A program made the position numbers and the translations under genes. From positions 2,604,001 through 2,668,000 of the forward strand of contig OX596341.1 in NCBI GenBank assembly GCA_951394405.1: a DNA stretch of 64,000 nt, in the 5' to 3' direction. This document shows, piece after piece, positions 45,004-58,300 of this stretch. Below the pieces are notes generated by a model that was not told the DNA's origin, did no database searches, and saw only the letters and a list, made by a program, of their open reading frames with translations. The DNA comes from Coprinellus micaceus. Taxonomy: Eukaryota > Basidiomycota > Agaricomycetes > Agaricales > Psathyrellaceae. Position 1 is the stretch's first letter. Each line of letters begins with the position of its first letter.

Positions 45004-48000
45004 CCCAAGGTATGTGGGGCCATCCTAGTCGCATTTCGGAGGGCAGGCCCGCGAAACGAACGGGGATGAATACAGAAAAAATCTTCCTGGATCCGATATT
45101 AGCGACAGGCTGGTTGATAGTCTGTAGCAGGGACTGGATATGACCTGGTTTACGCGCGAAAACCACGCTCTAATACTTCCACAATTGAAACGCCCACGAA
45201 GTGCTGCCCAGGCACCTCGGAGTAGTCTTCTACCAATCCTGCAGGCGTCCATACACGCACCCATAGTACACGATCGGACCCGTTCCCCTGAGCCCTACGG
45301 ATGCTGATCTCCCCAGAGCACGTTCGCGAGCGGGACATATTCGGGGTCGGCGCCGACGACGCGACGACAGCTCAAGCAAACCAGCGAACCCACCCGGGTT
45401 AGGCACTAAATGTGCTCTCTGTGAAATACCAGAGGGCTGATGTGAATGTTGGAGAGTCCTGTGGCTTACTCACTAATACCTTCTTCCGACCAGAAAGAAG
45501 GATCCCGAGTCCCAGAGCCTCGTCTTCGACATGCCCGAAACGGCAGGTATGCATTCTGATTAATCAACCCGCGTTCGTCCTCATGCCTTTTTTGCTAGCG
45601 ACTGTGCAACGCCGCAGAGGTGCCTACCCGCTCACCTGGACGCAGCAGGCATTTCGATGTTTAAAAGAGGAATGGAAGTGCGAACGTCGGATTTTGCCCC
45701 ACGTAAGCCTTCACTTGACAAGGCTTTGGTTTTATTTAATCCCAGTTCTCCAATGCGTTAGCTTGAGATGAGCGATCCATCATTTTCAATGGTTTGCTTA
45801 TCATGGGTTACTTCGGAACCTCGGAAACATAAAACGGGGTTCGTACTCACGTTCGCACGCCAGGCAGAGGGTGTTTGCTTGGTCCTATGGTGTCAATATA
45901 GATGGTGAAAGAGAAGGTGTTCTTCTCGCAAAGAGCTTGATTGAAAAGGCGTTCAATGCACAGCGCGGGTAGATACGGAAGATGGCGGAAGAAGTATGTA
46001 GGTACCACCCTGTCGTCTCAGCTACGTACGTCGTAGATGGAGCGCCCGAAGCCATGGAGTTCTACCGTTAGGCTCTGTCTAAGTGCGACGTTCCGAGGGT
46101 GAGGATTGTCGCCAGACTGCTGGTGTGTTTTGATGTCACCTAAATTTACGTTCCACTTTCCAGAGCGCTGAACTCGAGAACGTTATGAATAGGGCTACGA
46201 GGGGCCCTAAGGAAGCGAATTCCTCGGACAAACTTTCACTTGGCTTTTAGGGACTATTCTTGTCAGAGCAGCACGCGCTCGAGAGAGTTATGAATAGAGT
46301 AGACTATCCCAAATACCCTTTGTTACGACGCCACACCATCAGGTCTCTAGAAAAACAGTGCAAGTCCGAGTCGCACCTTGTTTCGCACCCCAATTGAAGG
46401 GCACACCACCCTCAACGCTCCCACACCCATTAGTCTACCTTTTCCATTTAATACTAAAAGCCAAACTCCCCTTTTCATCTTAGCTCGACCACCTGGACAT
46501 TGTCCACCGGGAAGCGTGTCTGTCAGTCAGTCACAGTGACGATCGAAACAGGATGGTCAATGTCAATGTGATTGTGGACAAGTGTATTTCATGAAGGGTG
46601 AAGTGAACTGCTCGCGCAAGTTTCGCGGGAAGGGTTTCGATCGGGACCGTGAGGGTGCTCGTGTACGTGTTTGGTTACTCGCCCAAGGGCCCAGGTGCTC
46701 CCAAGCTTCGCAAGGTGGGTACGCGGACGCGGTCCGGTAGGCGTAGCTGGGCGCCTATCGACATGGATCAATTGATGGTCAACAGCACACCGGGGCACTG
46801 GCACTTGATCTTGCAGCGCAAAGTTCGGTTAGACGGTGTCCAACATGCTGGATAAATAACCAGATATGTATGTATGGCAATTTAGGGGGCATGAGACCCA
46901 CTAAAGGTGTGACAGGTGGGGGATACTACAGCGGCCGTAAATTAAGCGCCCAAATAGCTGACTCAGCGTGGACAACGATCGAGACCACTTTACAGCAGAT
47001 TTGGTGTGAGAGAAACGCAATAAGCCAAAGCTTCCATTGACAACAGACCCAGGGAATCGGTCGAGCGGTTGGTACACAGTCATTTGACCCCCTCCCCTGT
47101 CGAAATGAAGCCAATAGAGATGGCGTGAGGACGTCCACGCGACGCGTCTTCCTCGCCAATCGCATTCGAGCCATTCCAGTTGTTCAATTGTGTGAGTGCC
47201 ACTCAGGGATTAGGAAAACCCTTCACTCGAGCTCGAAGATCCATTCCATGCCATAAACCTATCGGGAGCCTAGTCGGCGATTGGTGGGTCCTCGGAACTT
47301 GGTTGCCTACCTCGGAAAGACGCCGAGGCTGATACGGCCTTCGTTCAAACTGGAATGTTGGGTGCCGTTCTATGGAGGGTTGCGTGCGCGGATAACCGAT
47401 AGTGCTGTGGGGTAACGTTAACTGACGTTTTTCTCCGCTTGCCTTGGTGGACTCGGGGTTTTGGAAGAAGCTTTGAGAGGGGGCGTGCACTTGATCATCG
47501 CGTTTTGAACCGTGACGGAGACAAAGAGACGAAGCTTCGCTGGGTGGCTGGTGTGTTCTCTGAAAGAGAAAGAAGACGCATGTGCTCATCGTTACGAATC
47601 GAGAGGGGGGTTCTGTGATGTGCGAGTGGGTGCCAATCGACTCCAACGTCGTCACATCGCTTTCCTTTCTCAACTGACAAGGCTCAGACATATGAATCGG
47701 CCAGGAAATCGTCCGCTGGGACATGTTATCACTACCAATTTACATCGGGGAAACTGGATCTGGGCTGGGTTGCTGTAAATCACAAGTGCCCAGCGATAAA
47801 TAAGCTTACGGAACAGCTCGACCGTATATGTCGAGGAGAGTTCAGCGCCCAGGGTCGTCCCTTCCGGGCAGAGTTAACACCTTCTCTGAGCCAAGGTTCA
47901 GTGGAGCTTGGGATCTTCCTGTCCTATGTCGCTTCTGACAGCCAGGATCGTGTGTGTCCTAGGCTTGGGGTGGGAATATGTACCTCAGCGTGAAAGAGAA

Positions 48001-50457
48001 AGAGATAACAGTGCGAATGATAGTAGATATCGTGCTCGCGAGCGCAGAACGTGCGCATTGATAAGTGCCCACCACTGACCGTTGGTATGTAATCAATACA
48101 ATTGAAAGAAAGAGAAAGCGAGAGAAAGAGTACGAGCACGAGCACGATCCTTCTATCGATACGGTACACTTCCCCTTTAGCCCGCATCAAGTCCATGTAC
48201 CCAGATCTCGACCCCTGTGATTCGATACTCCAAGGAGACACAAGTACTGAAAGGAAGACTGGCCGTGGATCCGGCTCGCTGGGATCCAAAAAGTACTCCT
48301 TACCCCCCGCATGGAGTTTACTACTACACTTTGAGCTACTTTATCCAAGTTCTCGAATCGAACCTCCGAGTTAACACTCGGCTCTTCGATCCAGGGACAT
48401 ATATATATAGGAGCCAAAATTGCGGCACGCAGGTAGGGCAGGCCGCAGCGTTTCCAACGGAGAAAAGAGGCTCGAGGTTGATTTAAAGTGGGACGTTGCC
48501 TTACCTGGATCCCAAGGTGCTTGGCTGGGTGAAGGGAGGCAATGCGTGACTGGTGAAGGGATCCAAGGGAGGTGATTGATGCGTATGTAGCTCAGGGTGA
48601 CTCGTGAGGGAGGGAGGGAGAAAAGAAAAGAAAAGAGAAGAAGGGAAAGATGCGCCGCAGCGCCCGGGTGTGATACGTCGGTAGGGTGGTGGTGTCGCTG
48701 AATGGTGCTGCGCGCGAGGGACTTGGATGTGGTAAGTGATTTCGGGGGTGATAATGTTGTTGCTCGTTTTTGTCCATGTCGAGTCTCGATTGTCGGTGTA
48801 CCGGCGAATAGAGACTTTTGACAGACATGGGAGCGCCGGGTTATGCCGACGTTGTCGCTGGAACCTTTGGGCCTTCCGCGTCATTGTCATTGGGGAAGGA
48901 AGGCGAGCCCCAGGCGCGTTTCTTCCATTCAATTGAAATCTCCCATTGAATAAGAACTTGCGGCAGGTGGCAATCAGTCCTTGTCAGGAGAGTTCCGGAA
49001 AACGGAGAGAACGTTATCTATCCATGGGGCAGGTGCGTTCAGCGTTTTCAGCGCGAGATTGAATTCAATCGAAAAACCCACCGAGTTCGTCGAAGCGAAC
49101 GCGAAGCCAGAAACATCGTCCGTGTGTTCCTTAAACTGCTAGTCGGCGCCGGGAGCGGGGACCTAGACGTCATAAGTACCTGTATTCCATATCTGCATGC
49201 CCTCAACCCCCCTGCGCGGCGGTGGGCCAGTGGCGGTTGTTGCCCACCTGCCTTGTGGATCTAGTAGGCGTTCCCGCAACTGGTCATGTAGTGAATTGGG
49301 GTCCGGCGAAATGATCAGTGGCCGAGGTGTTGGCGTTCGGCGCAGCCATCACAAGAGAATAGAATAGGGAATCTAGACATGATCCACCCCTTCTGCAACG
49401 CACATTCCATTTCGTGTGTATCTTGAATGAGGGAATGAGGATGAATGAGGTATTTACTCGTCGACGCGGATAGGCGCGCGTATCCCCCTTTGGCGTGTGC
49501 GGGCTGAGAGTTTGGGTCCAGCCTCGTTTCATACTGAAGGTTTTGGTTATCTGGGCACGGGGAGAACAGCTGGAAGCATAAATATGCAGGGATGAATTGG
49601 GAAGGGGTGACCCAGAGTACGGGGTGGTAGTGTTCACATGGACGGAGATGATCCGTGTCATGGGGTTTTTTTCTGGTTCGAAGCCAGATCGTTGCCCTCG
49701 AGGCGAGGGAGGGGGTATCCGGACTATGGGTGTGCCCCCGTTCAACGTTGCCCCCCCAGAGGTTGGCGCGAGATGATGCAATTCATTTCTCGAAAGAAAT
49801 CCTGAGCGGTTGTCGGTTCGTCGAGATGAAGCAGCTCGCCTGGTCCGCGTTCCCAATTGAAGGATAGGCCAGGCCCCACATGTCAGCGGGCGATTCTATC
49901 GCAACAGGGGACGAGAGGAAGGCGAGCTGATATAGAAAGGAGCGAACGAGACATTGGCGAACGTCATTAGATACGCTGTATGAGCGCGAGGAGGGTATTC
50001 GATAAAGAAGGCTGAAGGGTCGCCCTGGGATGGCAGGGACGACCCGGCGCCACGGACTGGGGCAGAACGAGAGAGCGGAACGGGAGGACGTGGGAGCTGC
50101 CGGAGAACACGTGGCCGGGGCCAGCAGCGCGGGACTTAGCAATAGGAGATAAGTGACCGGAAAGGGAATTCGATAAAAAGTAAATATGGATATGGTGATG
50201 CTTCCGGACAAACCCTAATCGCATCGTCTGTCAGTCCTCTTTTATTGCCCATGCACCACCCAGAGCCCTTCTTCCAACTCCTCCCCGCCGCCGCACCCCA
50301 CAGCGACAACGGCCCCTTCTCGTCGTCCTCCACGATGTCCTCCCATCACTCGTCCGGTCGAGATGCCCTGTGAGTACCACAGATCTGGCCCACAGTTTCG
50401 GGTCCTGGCTCTACTCTTATAATGCCGTGAACCCTCTCCTGACCATGCGCGACGGAT
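45004..50457. other. gene-poor 5.4-kb region upstream of the velvet gene
   Basis: No convincing gene. It holds a possible VOC-domain relic near 46005-46060, short direct repeats (CTCGAGAACGTTATGAATAG near 46172 and a variant near 46268) and purine tracts. Open frames of 140-190 codons on the minus strand (47203-47724, 48501-48932, 49284-49856) are compositionally odd and lack family motifs. Long upstream regions are common for developmental regulators, so part of this may be cis-regulatory DNA or an untranslated leader. Confidence 0.5.
48606..48650. repeat. purine-rich low-complexity tract
   Basis: GGGAGGGAGGGAG followed by AAAAG repeats; simple sequence. Confidence 0.8.
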
Positions 50458-53400
50458 ATGCCTCCCTATGATCCCCAATACGCCTCCTTCGCATCCACGA
50501 CGACGACCACCCATGCCTCCCCAAACAGGATCTACGAGCTCATCATGCGCCAAGAGCCCAAGCAGGCGAGAATGTGCGGAGTAGGCGGAAAAGGTGTGTA
50601 GTACCCTCCTGCTTACCCCGCGTCGACAGCGCTGACCGTTTCCCAGCCGATCGACGGCCCATTGACCCCCCGCCGATTGTCCAGCTGCGTGTCATCGACC
50701 CCGCCCAGAACGAGCGCAGGCGGCGAGAGGCCGCAGGGTCGCCTCCAGGGTCGCCAACCCCCAGCTCCAGCTCACGGCAACCTGACGACGACAACAGCTA
50801 CGCCCAGTCCTTCCTCCAAAATCCCTACTACTTCATGTTCGCGAGTCTCGCCAAGCCCGACGATGATACCGAACTTCACTGGCTCAAAGTGGGTATCTAC
50901 TTTCCTAGCGCGGTCATCAGCCGGGTTTACCGAAATTATAGGACGGACGGACGCGGTGCACGACTGGCTCTGTCGTGTCGTCACTTTATCACTTGAAGGA
51001 TCCCCAAAACAACAACGAAGGTGAGATCGCCCGCCCCGCTTTGGGTCGAACCTTACTCACGTCGCCAAGATGCTGGATTTTTCGTGTTCCCTGATCTCAG
51101 CGTCAGGACAGAGGGCAGTTACCGGCTCAAACTGAGTCTGTTCGAGGTCGTTGGGTGAGCCTTTCTCCCTGGAGTAAATCTGGCGTTTCGAGCACCCTTA
51201 TCTGGCGCCGCATCTCCTTGCACCAGTTGGGTGGTACCCAGTACCGGCGGACCGTGCGGTGATAACCTTATGGTCTCGCCGTTCCTGGGCGATCCTCAAT
51301 AATCTTCACGCCATTTCGACAATTGCTGATACTTCATTTCCAGTAACAACGTGCGGCACTGCAAATCCATCTTCTCTGCCCCTTTCTATGTCTACACGGC
51401 CAAGAAGTTCCCGGGAATGGAAGGTAAGCCCGCCTTGGTGTCGGTGCCAACTTTTCTTGCTCACCAGCGATCCGTAGAGTCCACTCCTCTCTCCTGCTCC
51501 TTGGCGGATCAAGGCATCAAGATTCGAATCCGCAAGGATATTCGAGTTCGCAAGCGCCCTGGTGCAGGCATGGATCTCACTATGCCATTGCCTATGGACG
51601 ACGACGAGGAAGACGACCGCGAGGTTTCGACTCGTCAGTTGAAGCGAAGCCGAACGGATGACGGGCTTGGGACTGGCTCGTCTGCTATGGTATCATCTTC
51701 CCATACTCCTCCGCAACCTCAACAGCCCTGGCCACCAGCCACTATGGCCGACCCTGCTCTTGGTCCTGCGATCCCGCCTCCACCAGGAGCTGCACAGAAC
51801 GCCAATCTGACTACATCTGCTGACGCTCCTCAGCAAGGAACCATGAACTTCGGCGCTCCTATGGTCACGACAAGCTACGGCGGCAACTACGTCTACGACC
51901 AACAACAACAACAGCAGCAGCAGCAACCACCCCAGCAGCCCGTTCAACAGCCTCAACACCAATACCGCGATCCCAACCAAGCTCCTCAACAACAGGCTGC
52001 ACCTGCACCTCCGCCACAGCAACCCCAGCAGCAGCAGCAGCCTTATGGTGCGCCTCCCCCTCCTCCTCCCCCTCACATGCCCCCTCATCACGGCATGGGT
52101 CCTCCCCCAGGCCATATGGCTCCTCCCCATGCTCCTCCTCCCCCTCCTCAAGGGTATGCGTATCATCAACCCACTTGGGCTCCCCCTCAACCCCCACAAC
52201 CCGTTTACGATGCGAGTGGCTATTACCATCACCAAGCCCCGCCTGTCCCTCAACACCCGCACTACGGCGCTCCCTACGCTCAACCCCCTCCGCCGCCTGG
52301 TCGCCCTTACGATTATACGACCAACATGTACCAGCAACAGCCCATGCCGCACATGCAACCCCAGTACAACTACTATGAGCAACCGCCGGTCCATCATCAA
52401 CAGATGGCGCCCCCTCCGCCTCCTCAACAGCCCCCTCAATACGGCGTAGCCCCCGCGCACCAGCAGGTCCCGCAACAGGCGCCTCCTCCGCCACAACAGT
52501 ATGCTAACCCCGCCCCCGCACCTGCGCCTGCTCAACCTGTTCCTTCCACCCAAAATCAGGGCAATGCCTCTCCCGCTGCGGTACCGCCTCCAGTGACGCC
52601 TCAACACCAGCAGCAACCCCAGCCTCCCCAAGTCACAAACGCTTACGACGGGTACAACGCGTACCGCCCTGCAACTGGGTCTCCTCAACCTCGTCCGACA
52701 TATGCTCCTCATCCACAGCAAGCACCCCCTGCCCCGCCGCCGCCCGCCCCTGCGCATTATGCTCAATATGCTCCTCAACCTCCTCCACATATGCAACGTC
52801 CCGCTTACCCGCCTCCTGCCGCGCCGTACTATGGTGGCTACGCTCCCCCGCCGACGCCTGGTGTCCCGACGGACTGGAACAACGGTGGCTTCGTTCAACC
52901 TCAACAACAAGCGTGGCCTACCGATCCTTACGGACAACCTCAGCAACAGATGCCTCCTCCGCCTCAACAACACCAAATGCCCCAACAGCACCCTCAGCAC
53001 CAACACCCCCAGCCGGGTATGCCGCCTATGCCTGTCCAGCAACAGCCCGTCCCACCACCAGCGGCGACGTCGAGCAGTAGTAGTTTGATTGGAGCGACGG
53101 GGGATAATAGGATCCAGCTTGCGCCGTTACGTGGGGGTGTTCCGCCGGTGAATGGGAGTGTGGGGTCGCCGACGCAGGTCCAGGCTCAGCAGCAGCAGCA
53201 AGTTCAGGTTGTCCCGCCGCCTCCGCCACCTCAGCAGCAACAGCAACAGCAGAATGGGGTCGGGTATTATCAGACACAGCCGAGTCAGGTGGTGCAGCAG
53301 CCACAGCATGTGAGGAGCGGGAGTCGGGGTGAGTATCGGGATCATGGGAGGAGTGAGGATAGGAACGGCAATGGGAGTAGGGAGTTGTCGGCGGGACGGG

Positions 53401-53468
53401 GGGATGATGCGAGGAAGAAGAATCCGTTGAGTATTGGGAGTATCATTTCGGATGATGTGCCGAGGTGA
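50458..53468 (+). CDS. velvet-domain regulator (VosA/VelB type) with long Pro/Gln-rich tail
   Basis: Exons: 50458..50593, 50647..50888, 50942..51020, 51070..51154, 51344..51423, 51478..53468; 870 residues. The velvet domain spans about 24-230: [68 protein letters not shown] and [20 protein letters not shown], then [12 protein letters not shown]. Velvet proteins bind DNA with an NF-kB-like fold and couple development, sporulation and secondary metabolism; [11 protein letters not shown] and the basic end point to VosA/VelB rather than VeA. The tail of about 630 residues is almost all Pro, Gln, Ala, His and Tyr, and ends in a charged segment. The start is uncertain: an alternative first exon at 50251..50370, spliced to 50528, also keeps frame. 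Confidence 0.9.
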
Positions 53469-54427
53469 GGGTGGAAGTAGTGGGGTTGGAGGTTGTGTGG
53501 GACGTACTTTGGGTAGCTGGTTGGTTGTTGGTTGTTTATTCCTTTTCTTATTTCTTGGTTGGTTCTTTCCATCGTTGTCCGTCTCTCGGCTCGTACATAC
53601 TACTCACTACTCGCTGTCTGCGCACTGTTCTCACCAGTTGTATCGTTACTAGTACGCTTCGCTCTCGTTCTCGTACACGCACTTACTACCCGGCCGTCTC
53701 GTGTTTCGTCTCGCTACGTTCTTGGTTACCCTCGTTCACGTACTGGATTACTCTCGCCCCGTCTCTTACACGTTCCCGGCATATATCCACCAGCAGAGCT
53801 ATTCGGTTTTCCTTTCTACTGTTTTCTTTCCTTCTCGTCGCATAGTTATCATCTCATGCACCCATGTATAGTACACGAATAGTAGCGTCATAACAAAATT
53901 GACGTTGAACTCAAAAGTTGGGGGCACGAGGTGGAGAGGATGTGAGGACAGGGAGTCATGGTTGTGAATTTGAAAACGAAATATTCGATCACGGTGCAGG
54001 GACATTGTTAGGCTGCTCGAAAGGACAAGAAAATATCGTACAAGTACAAGCACGGACAGATTGGTGCTGAAAATACGACCTCGAGGCAAAAGGCGCAGAA
54101 TGCGGGTAGAAGCCGAAGAATAAAGTTGAGGATAAGAATAGTCGAACGAAGGAGGGAAGGAAGGAAGGAAGGAAGAAGGCTTCAACGTGCCGGCTATCGT
54201 ACATTTTTGGCTTGAGAATGGGTTTCCTGACGCACCCGACGAGGTGCGAGGTGTATGGGGAGACATGGTGGGGCGAGTACCAGGGCAAGGAGAAGCATTG
54301 GAGTAATGTTAAGCTTAGGACGGCGTTGTCGCCGGTTACGTTGAAATTCAAACAGTGTTGGTGCTTGAGGTGTCGGTGGTCGGGTCCGATTAATCTGTTT
54401 CGAATGCGCTCGCTCGTCTTGCGCAAT
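53469..54427. other. intergenic between convergent genes
   Basis: TC-rich 3' flank of the velvet gene and the 3' side of the DPBB gene. Contains a GGAA microsatellite. No gene seen. Confidence 0.5.
54151..54175. repeat. GGAA microsatellite
   Basis: About five tandem GGAA units in the convergent 3' region. Confidence 0.85.
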
Positions 54428-55023
54428 TCACCGGTTGATGTAGCTCCAGCTGACGCCGTGAAGCCTACCCACGGCTAGGGGGGCGAGGGCCATGAAGGCT
54501 GATGGTGAAAGGTCGACGTCCGAGGGGCTGCAGCCTTGACATGAGTCAACGACTGTTGCGTCGATGGAGCGGCCTTGATCTACGAGGAAGGGTATGAGAT
54601 GAATGACAGACATTAGGAGTTCTGACTGTCGGTCAGAGGAAAGGACGTACACCATACTCGGATGCGTTGCCAGCATTTGTGCCCATCGCCGTACTCGGGG
54701 AGAGCGACAGCGGCAATGAAATCGGTAGGGCTGCTCCATGCACCGCAGTTTCCTAGCTATACGTCGGGAGGTCAGCCGCAGCCCTTGGAGCAGAATCCAC
54801 GAGAGCATGGAGGCGGGGTAGTATCAGCTTACACCGGTGCGGTACCAGGTCGCTGTTTGAGGCGAAACGAATTCGAGTCAGCTACTGGCCAAACCCACTT
54901 GAGCCCGAAGGGCGTACCGTCTCCCCATTTTCCAGCGTCGGTCGGGATGTAGTGGCACTGGACGCCGATTGAAGAGAGTACGAAGGCGCAAAGGAACGAA
55001 GTCAGAGTCTTGAGCGCATTCAT
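54428..55023 (-). CDS. small secreted expansin-like (double-psi beta-barrel) protein
   Basis: Exons: 54428..54579, 54651..54756, 54833..54852, 54918..55023; 127 residues. Signal peptide MNALKTLTSFLCAFVLSSIG with cleavage near VQC. The mature part is a DPBB/RlpA-like domain: GDATWYRTG, then LGNCGAWSSPTDFIAAVALP, then DATVVDSCQGCSPSDVDLSP and AFMALAPLAVGRLHGVSWSY. The paired Cys and the DLSP...F..L motif match fungal barwin/expansin-like proteins related to the riboflavin-aldehyde-forming-enzyme family. Such proteins loosen or bind wall polysaccharide; enzymatic activity is unproven. Exon 54833..54852 is only 20 nt. An in-frame Met at 55095 would lack a signal peptide at the very start, so 55023 is preferred. 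Confidence 0.88.
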
Positions 55024-55371
55024 CCTTTGCGAGTTGATATGACGATGGTTAGCAGTTAGTGAGGGGATGGGCCGGGAGGAGGAGGCGAGAGCCAAGGCGG
55101 CGTCGTCGAGAGTGCTTTAAGAAAGAGATTGCAACGCATACGGGCGGTTAGGCTAGGGTATAGTGAACGACCTCGGCACCCCGAAGCGATCGGAAGGGAC
55201 CAGCGAGCCTCAAATATATTGAGCGGTATGCCCAGACAATCAGATAAATAATCGAGGAGTGCTAAGCTGCGCATGAGGTTCGCTCGTGTGAGCAATATTG
55301 TGGCGGAGGAATGGGCGTGTTAAACGCACTACAACTAATTTTGCCCAGGCAGATTGAAAGAAGCCAGCCCT
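55024..55371. other. intergenic
   Basis: Promoter of the DPBB gene; nothing else recognised. Confidence 0.5.
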
Positions 55372-58300
55372 TCAGCCCCGCACACGTTCGTGGGGCTCTT
55401 GCCAGGGCACCTCCAATATCTTAAAAATCTCCTGCTCCGTCTCTGAGGCGACGATATGACCTGCAGACATACTCAGTATTTCTGGGGGTAGAAAACCCTT
55501 CTTGAAAGGAGGCTGACCGACCTTCCGTGAGTTTAACGCGACGGTCATGGGGGTCCCGAACTATTCCTGCGTATAAACCGCGTTGGTTCAGTGAGTAGCC
55601 CATAGCGCCCGCTTTGAAGCGCATGGCTCGATTAAACTTTAGCTGTCCGTCAGAACTTTCTGTCGATGAACCCCAGAACCTTACTCACAATGTCGTCACC
55701 CTGCAAGCACCATGTCAGAGGACTACCTAGAGTAGGCAACGCAGATCAGGACTCACGGTGTAGTACAGCAGCGCAGCGCCCCTCGAGGTCCAAGGTACGC
55801 TCAAAATGTCAATGCGTCTCCGCCGAGCATTAGGTTCGTCTGGAATGCGGCAAAGGCCCCGGTACGTCGCCTCAAGATCGTAGGGATCGTCAGGCGTCGC
55901 CAGGTCTTCGGTTAGAATTCCAGCTGCGCGAAGGGAATGAAGAAGAAGCGGGAGAACGCCTACCGCGGTCTGTCAGAACGAGATGCTTGTCAAGATGGAG
56001 ACTCACTCACCAGAATGGGTCTTGCCGTCGTCGACTGGGCGGGTGATGAGGACGTCGATATCACCACAGGTCGATTTCCCTCTGAAATGCCATGGGTACT
56101 TAAGCTATAGAGCTATGCAACAGAGTTTATAGGGAATGTACCTTCGAAAGCTTCCCATTATCCTGATAAAGAGCCTAGGATCGATAGAGAGGGCTAGACC
56201 TGGGCCTCAGACAGTAACACCTGAAGCCAAGGGGAAACGCACCAATAGGTTCAATAAGGTTGAATATTGCCTCAGCTTCGCCGCGTGGCATGCGGTTGTT
56301 GATGTCTATAGTGGGGCGCAAATAAGATAGATGAGCGAATGAGAGCGGAGATGAAGGCCTAACCATCGTAGAACTTGAGGCCAATCTCCTGAGCACCAGA
56401 GAGCTTTACTCCATTCTTTCCCTTTCGGAGGTCATCCAATGTCCGGCAGCCTGTGGAGTACCACTTGTACGCAATGGTGCGGCCTATGCAACATGTTAGA
56501 GAGATAGAATCACAATCTGCGAGAGTACTCCACGAACCGACACCATAGATGCCTTGGAAGAGGCGCGCCACCTCGACATCTTCGGTTCGTTCATATCCGA
56601 TTCTGCGCAACTCTCCTGTTTCGATGATCTCTGCGATCTAGAAATATGTTACTCACAGCTCATCGTGAATCGTTCACGAGGCTTACCTTCTTGGCAGTTT
56701 TTTCGCCTATGGCTTTGATCTTACGAGCTTCCTCGTACCCGTCTATTCTCTTTGGATAAGTCTTCAAAGCTCGAATCGCTATTGGCGTTGCCCCGCTGAA
56801 TATTTTTATCACAGAAAGTGAACAGTAAACTCACCTTTGCTGTACGCAAACGCCCTCCAGTAGTCCTCTTTCCCCGGTTTCGCTCGATGAAGCTCCATCA
56901 ACTCGGTTAACTGAAGAATGAATTGAGCGCAGGCCGCAGTCGAAGGAGTCGATTGTGGGATCACCTTGTCGATGATATCCTGGTTTGGGGAATGTGCAAC
57001 TACGGCTTGCTTGTTATCACACGCATAGCGCTGTCGAAATCGGACCGTTCATCGGTATCCGGAAGAAGACAAAAACTGGAATGCGTACACTCTTGGAAGG
57101 CTTGTTTTGCAACGGAGATGACGGCGTGTCCTCTGCTCCAGCTTCTTCGACATCTGATGACGGCGCCGATAAAAACCCGTCCTAAATAGGGCCGTGAGGG
57201 AGGGAGATGCATTCAAACAGGACTACATACGTCTCGAGCCTTTTGCACTTTCGCCCGTTCGTAGTATTCAGCCAGAGGATCTTGTTCCAGAGTGGTTCGG
57301 GAGGTCGAAGGCCCACCTGCAGCCCGATGGGGTGGTGACGTCGAGGGTGAACGCAACATAAACGGCCGTTTCTTTGGAGAAAGGATTAAAAATGGGTTCG
57401 AACCACTTCTCTTCACTGGGGGATCCCATGTGTTGTTCCTGCGATCTGTCCGTCAGAACCGTGATCACAAAAAGCAACGGCGGACGCTCACGAGATGTGA
57501 CTGATCTCTTCTTCGTTCAAAGTTTTCTCTCTTTCCTTACCCTTCGACTTACCCGTTGAAGGGGGGTCGTCCATTCCCGCAGTGCAACGATCGGCGAAGG
57601 CAGCGTGATCTATCAAACATAGCTTGAGCTTTTCGTCCATCCGCTCTTTCGACTGAAAGTTTGCATGGGACATTCCAAAAGTAACCCAGGTCCACTTCAC
57701 AGTGGGAATGTGGCCTGGAATGTCTCTTAGCCGCTTGAGGCCGAGAGCGTTTAATGTCGGCATGCTCGACCCGTCAGTCACTATGTGAGTGACAAGCTCT
57801 GGATTGAACTTGGGGATCAGGTTCGCACCGTGTCGGACAAGCTAATGAATAGGGTCAGCGAGGAGGGCGTGCGGAGTGTTGTAAAGAAACACACCAGTTG
57901 CATCCTGCTACGCGTGGTTTCCGAGGCGTATTGTCTTTCTCCACCTGTGTAGAAGACATTATACCCCTGGAGGAATTGGGACGCAGACGCTTTTCCTCTG
58001 TGCTTTCCTCCCACCTCATTAGCCAAGAGTAGTTCCGCATACTCGGACGGAGAGACTAGTTTAGGCTTCTCCTTCTTGCCCTTCGCGGGAGGGGCTTTTG
58101 CCGAAGTGGATCCCCCTTTCCCCTTAACTGCGGGTTGTTGGATTGTCTTGGCCTTCTTAGGGGGAGGAGGCGACGGGGAGTGGGAAGACGGAGATGAGGA
58201 GATGTGGATGATAGAGCTCTCGTCTCCCATCGACGTAGGCTCGGACATAACGGGGGCTGTCTGTGCTAGCTTTACGACCTTGGGACGTTGTTGCCTTGTT

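Noticed and set aside
45400..45771. Open frame with AYPLTWTQQAFRCLKEEW
   Set aside because: Looks protein-like over about 18 residues only; no family recognised and stops occur nearby in all joins tried.
47203..47724. 173-codon minus frame in the gene-poor region
   Set aside because: Odd composition, no hydrophobic core or known motif, no intron-exon pattern; probably chance.
49284..49856. 190-codon minus frame
   Set aside because: Same reasons; Arg/Ser/Thr-rich with no recognisable domain.
51693..53042. 449-codon minus-strand open frame opposite the velvet gene
   Set aside because: An Arg/Leu-rich mirror of the Gln/Pro-rich velvet tail; composition follows the coding strand.
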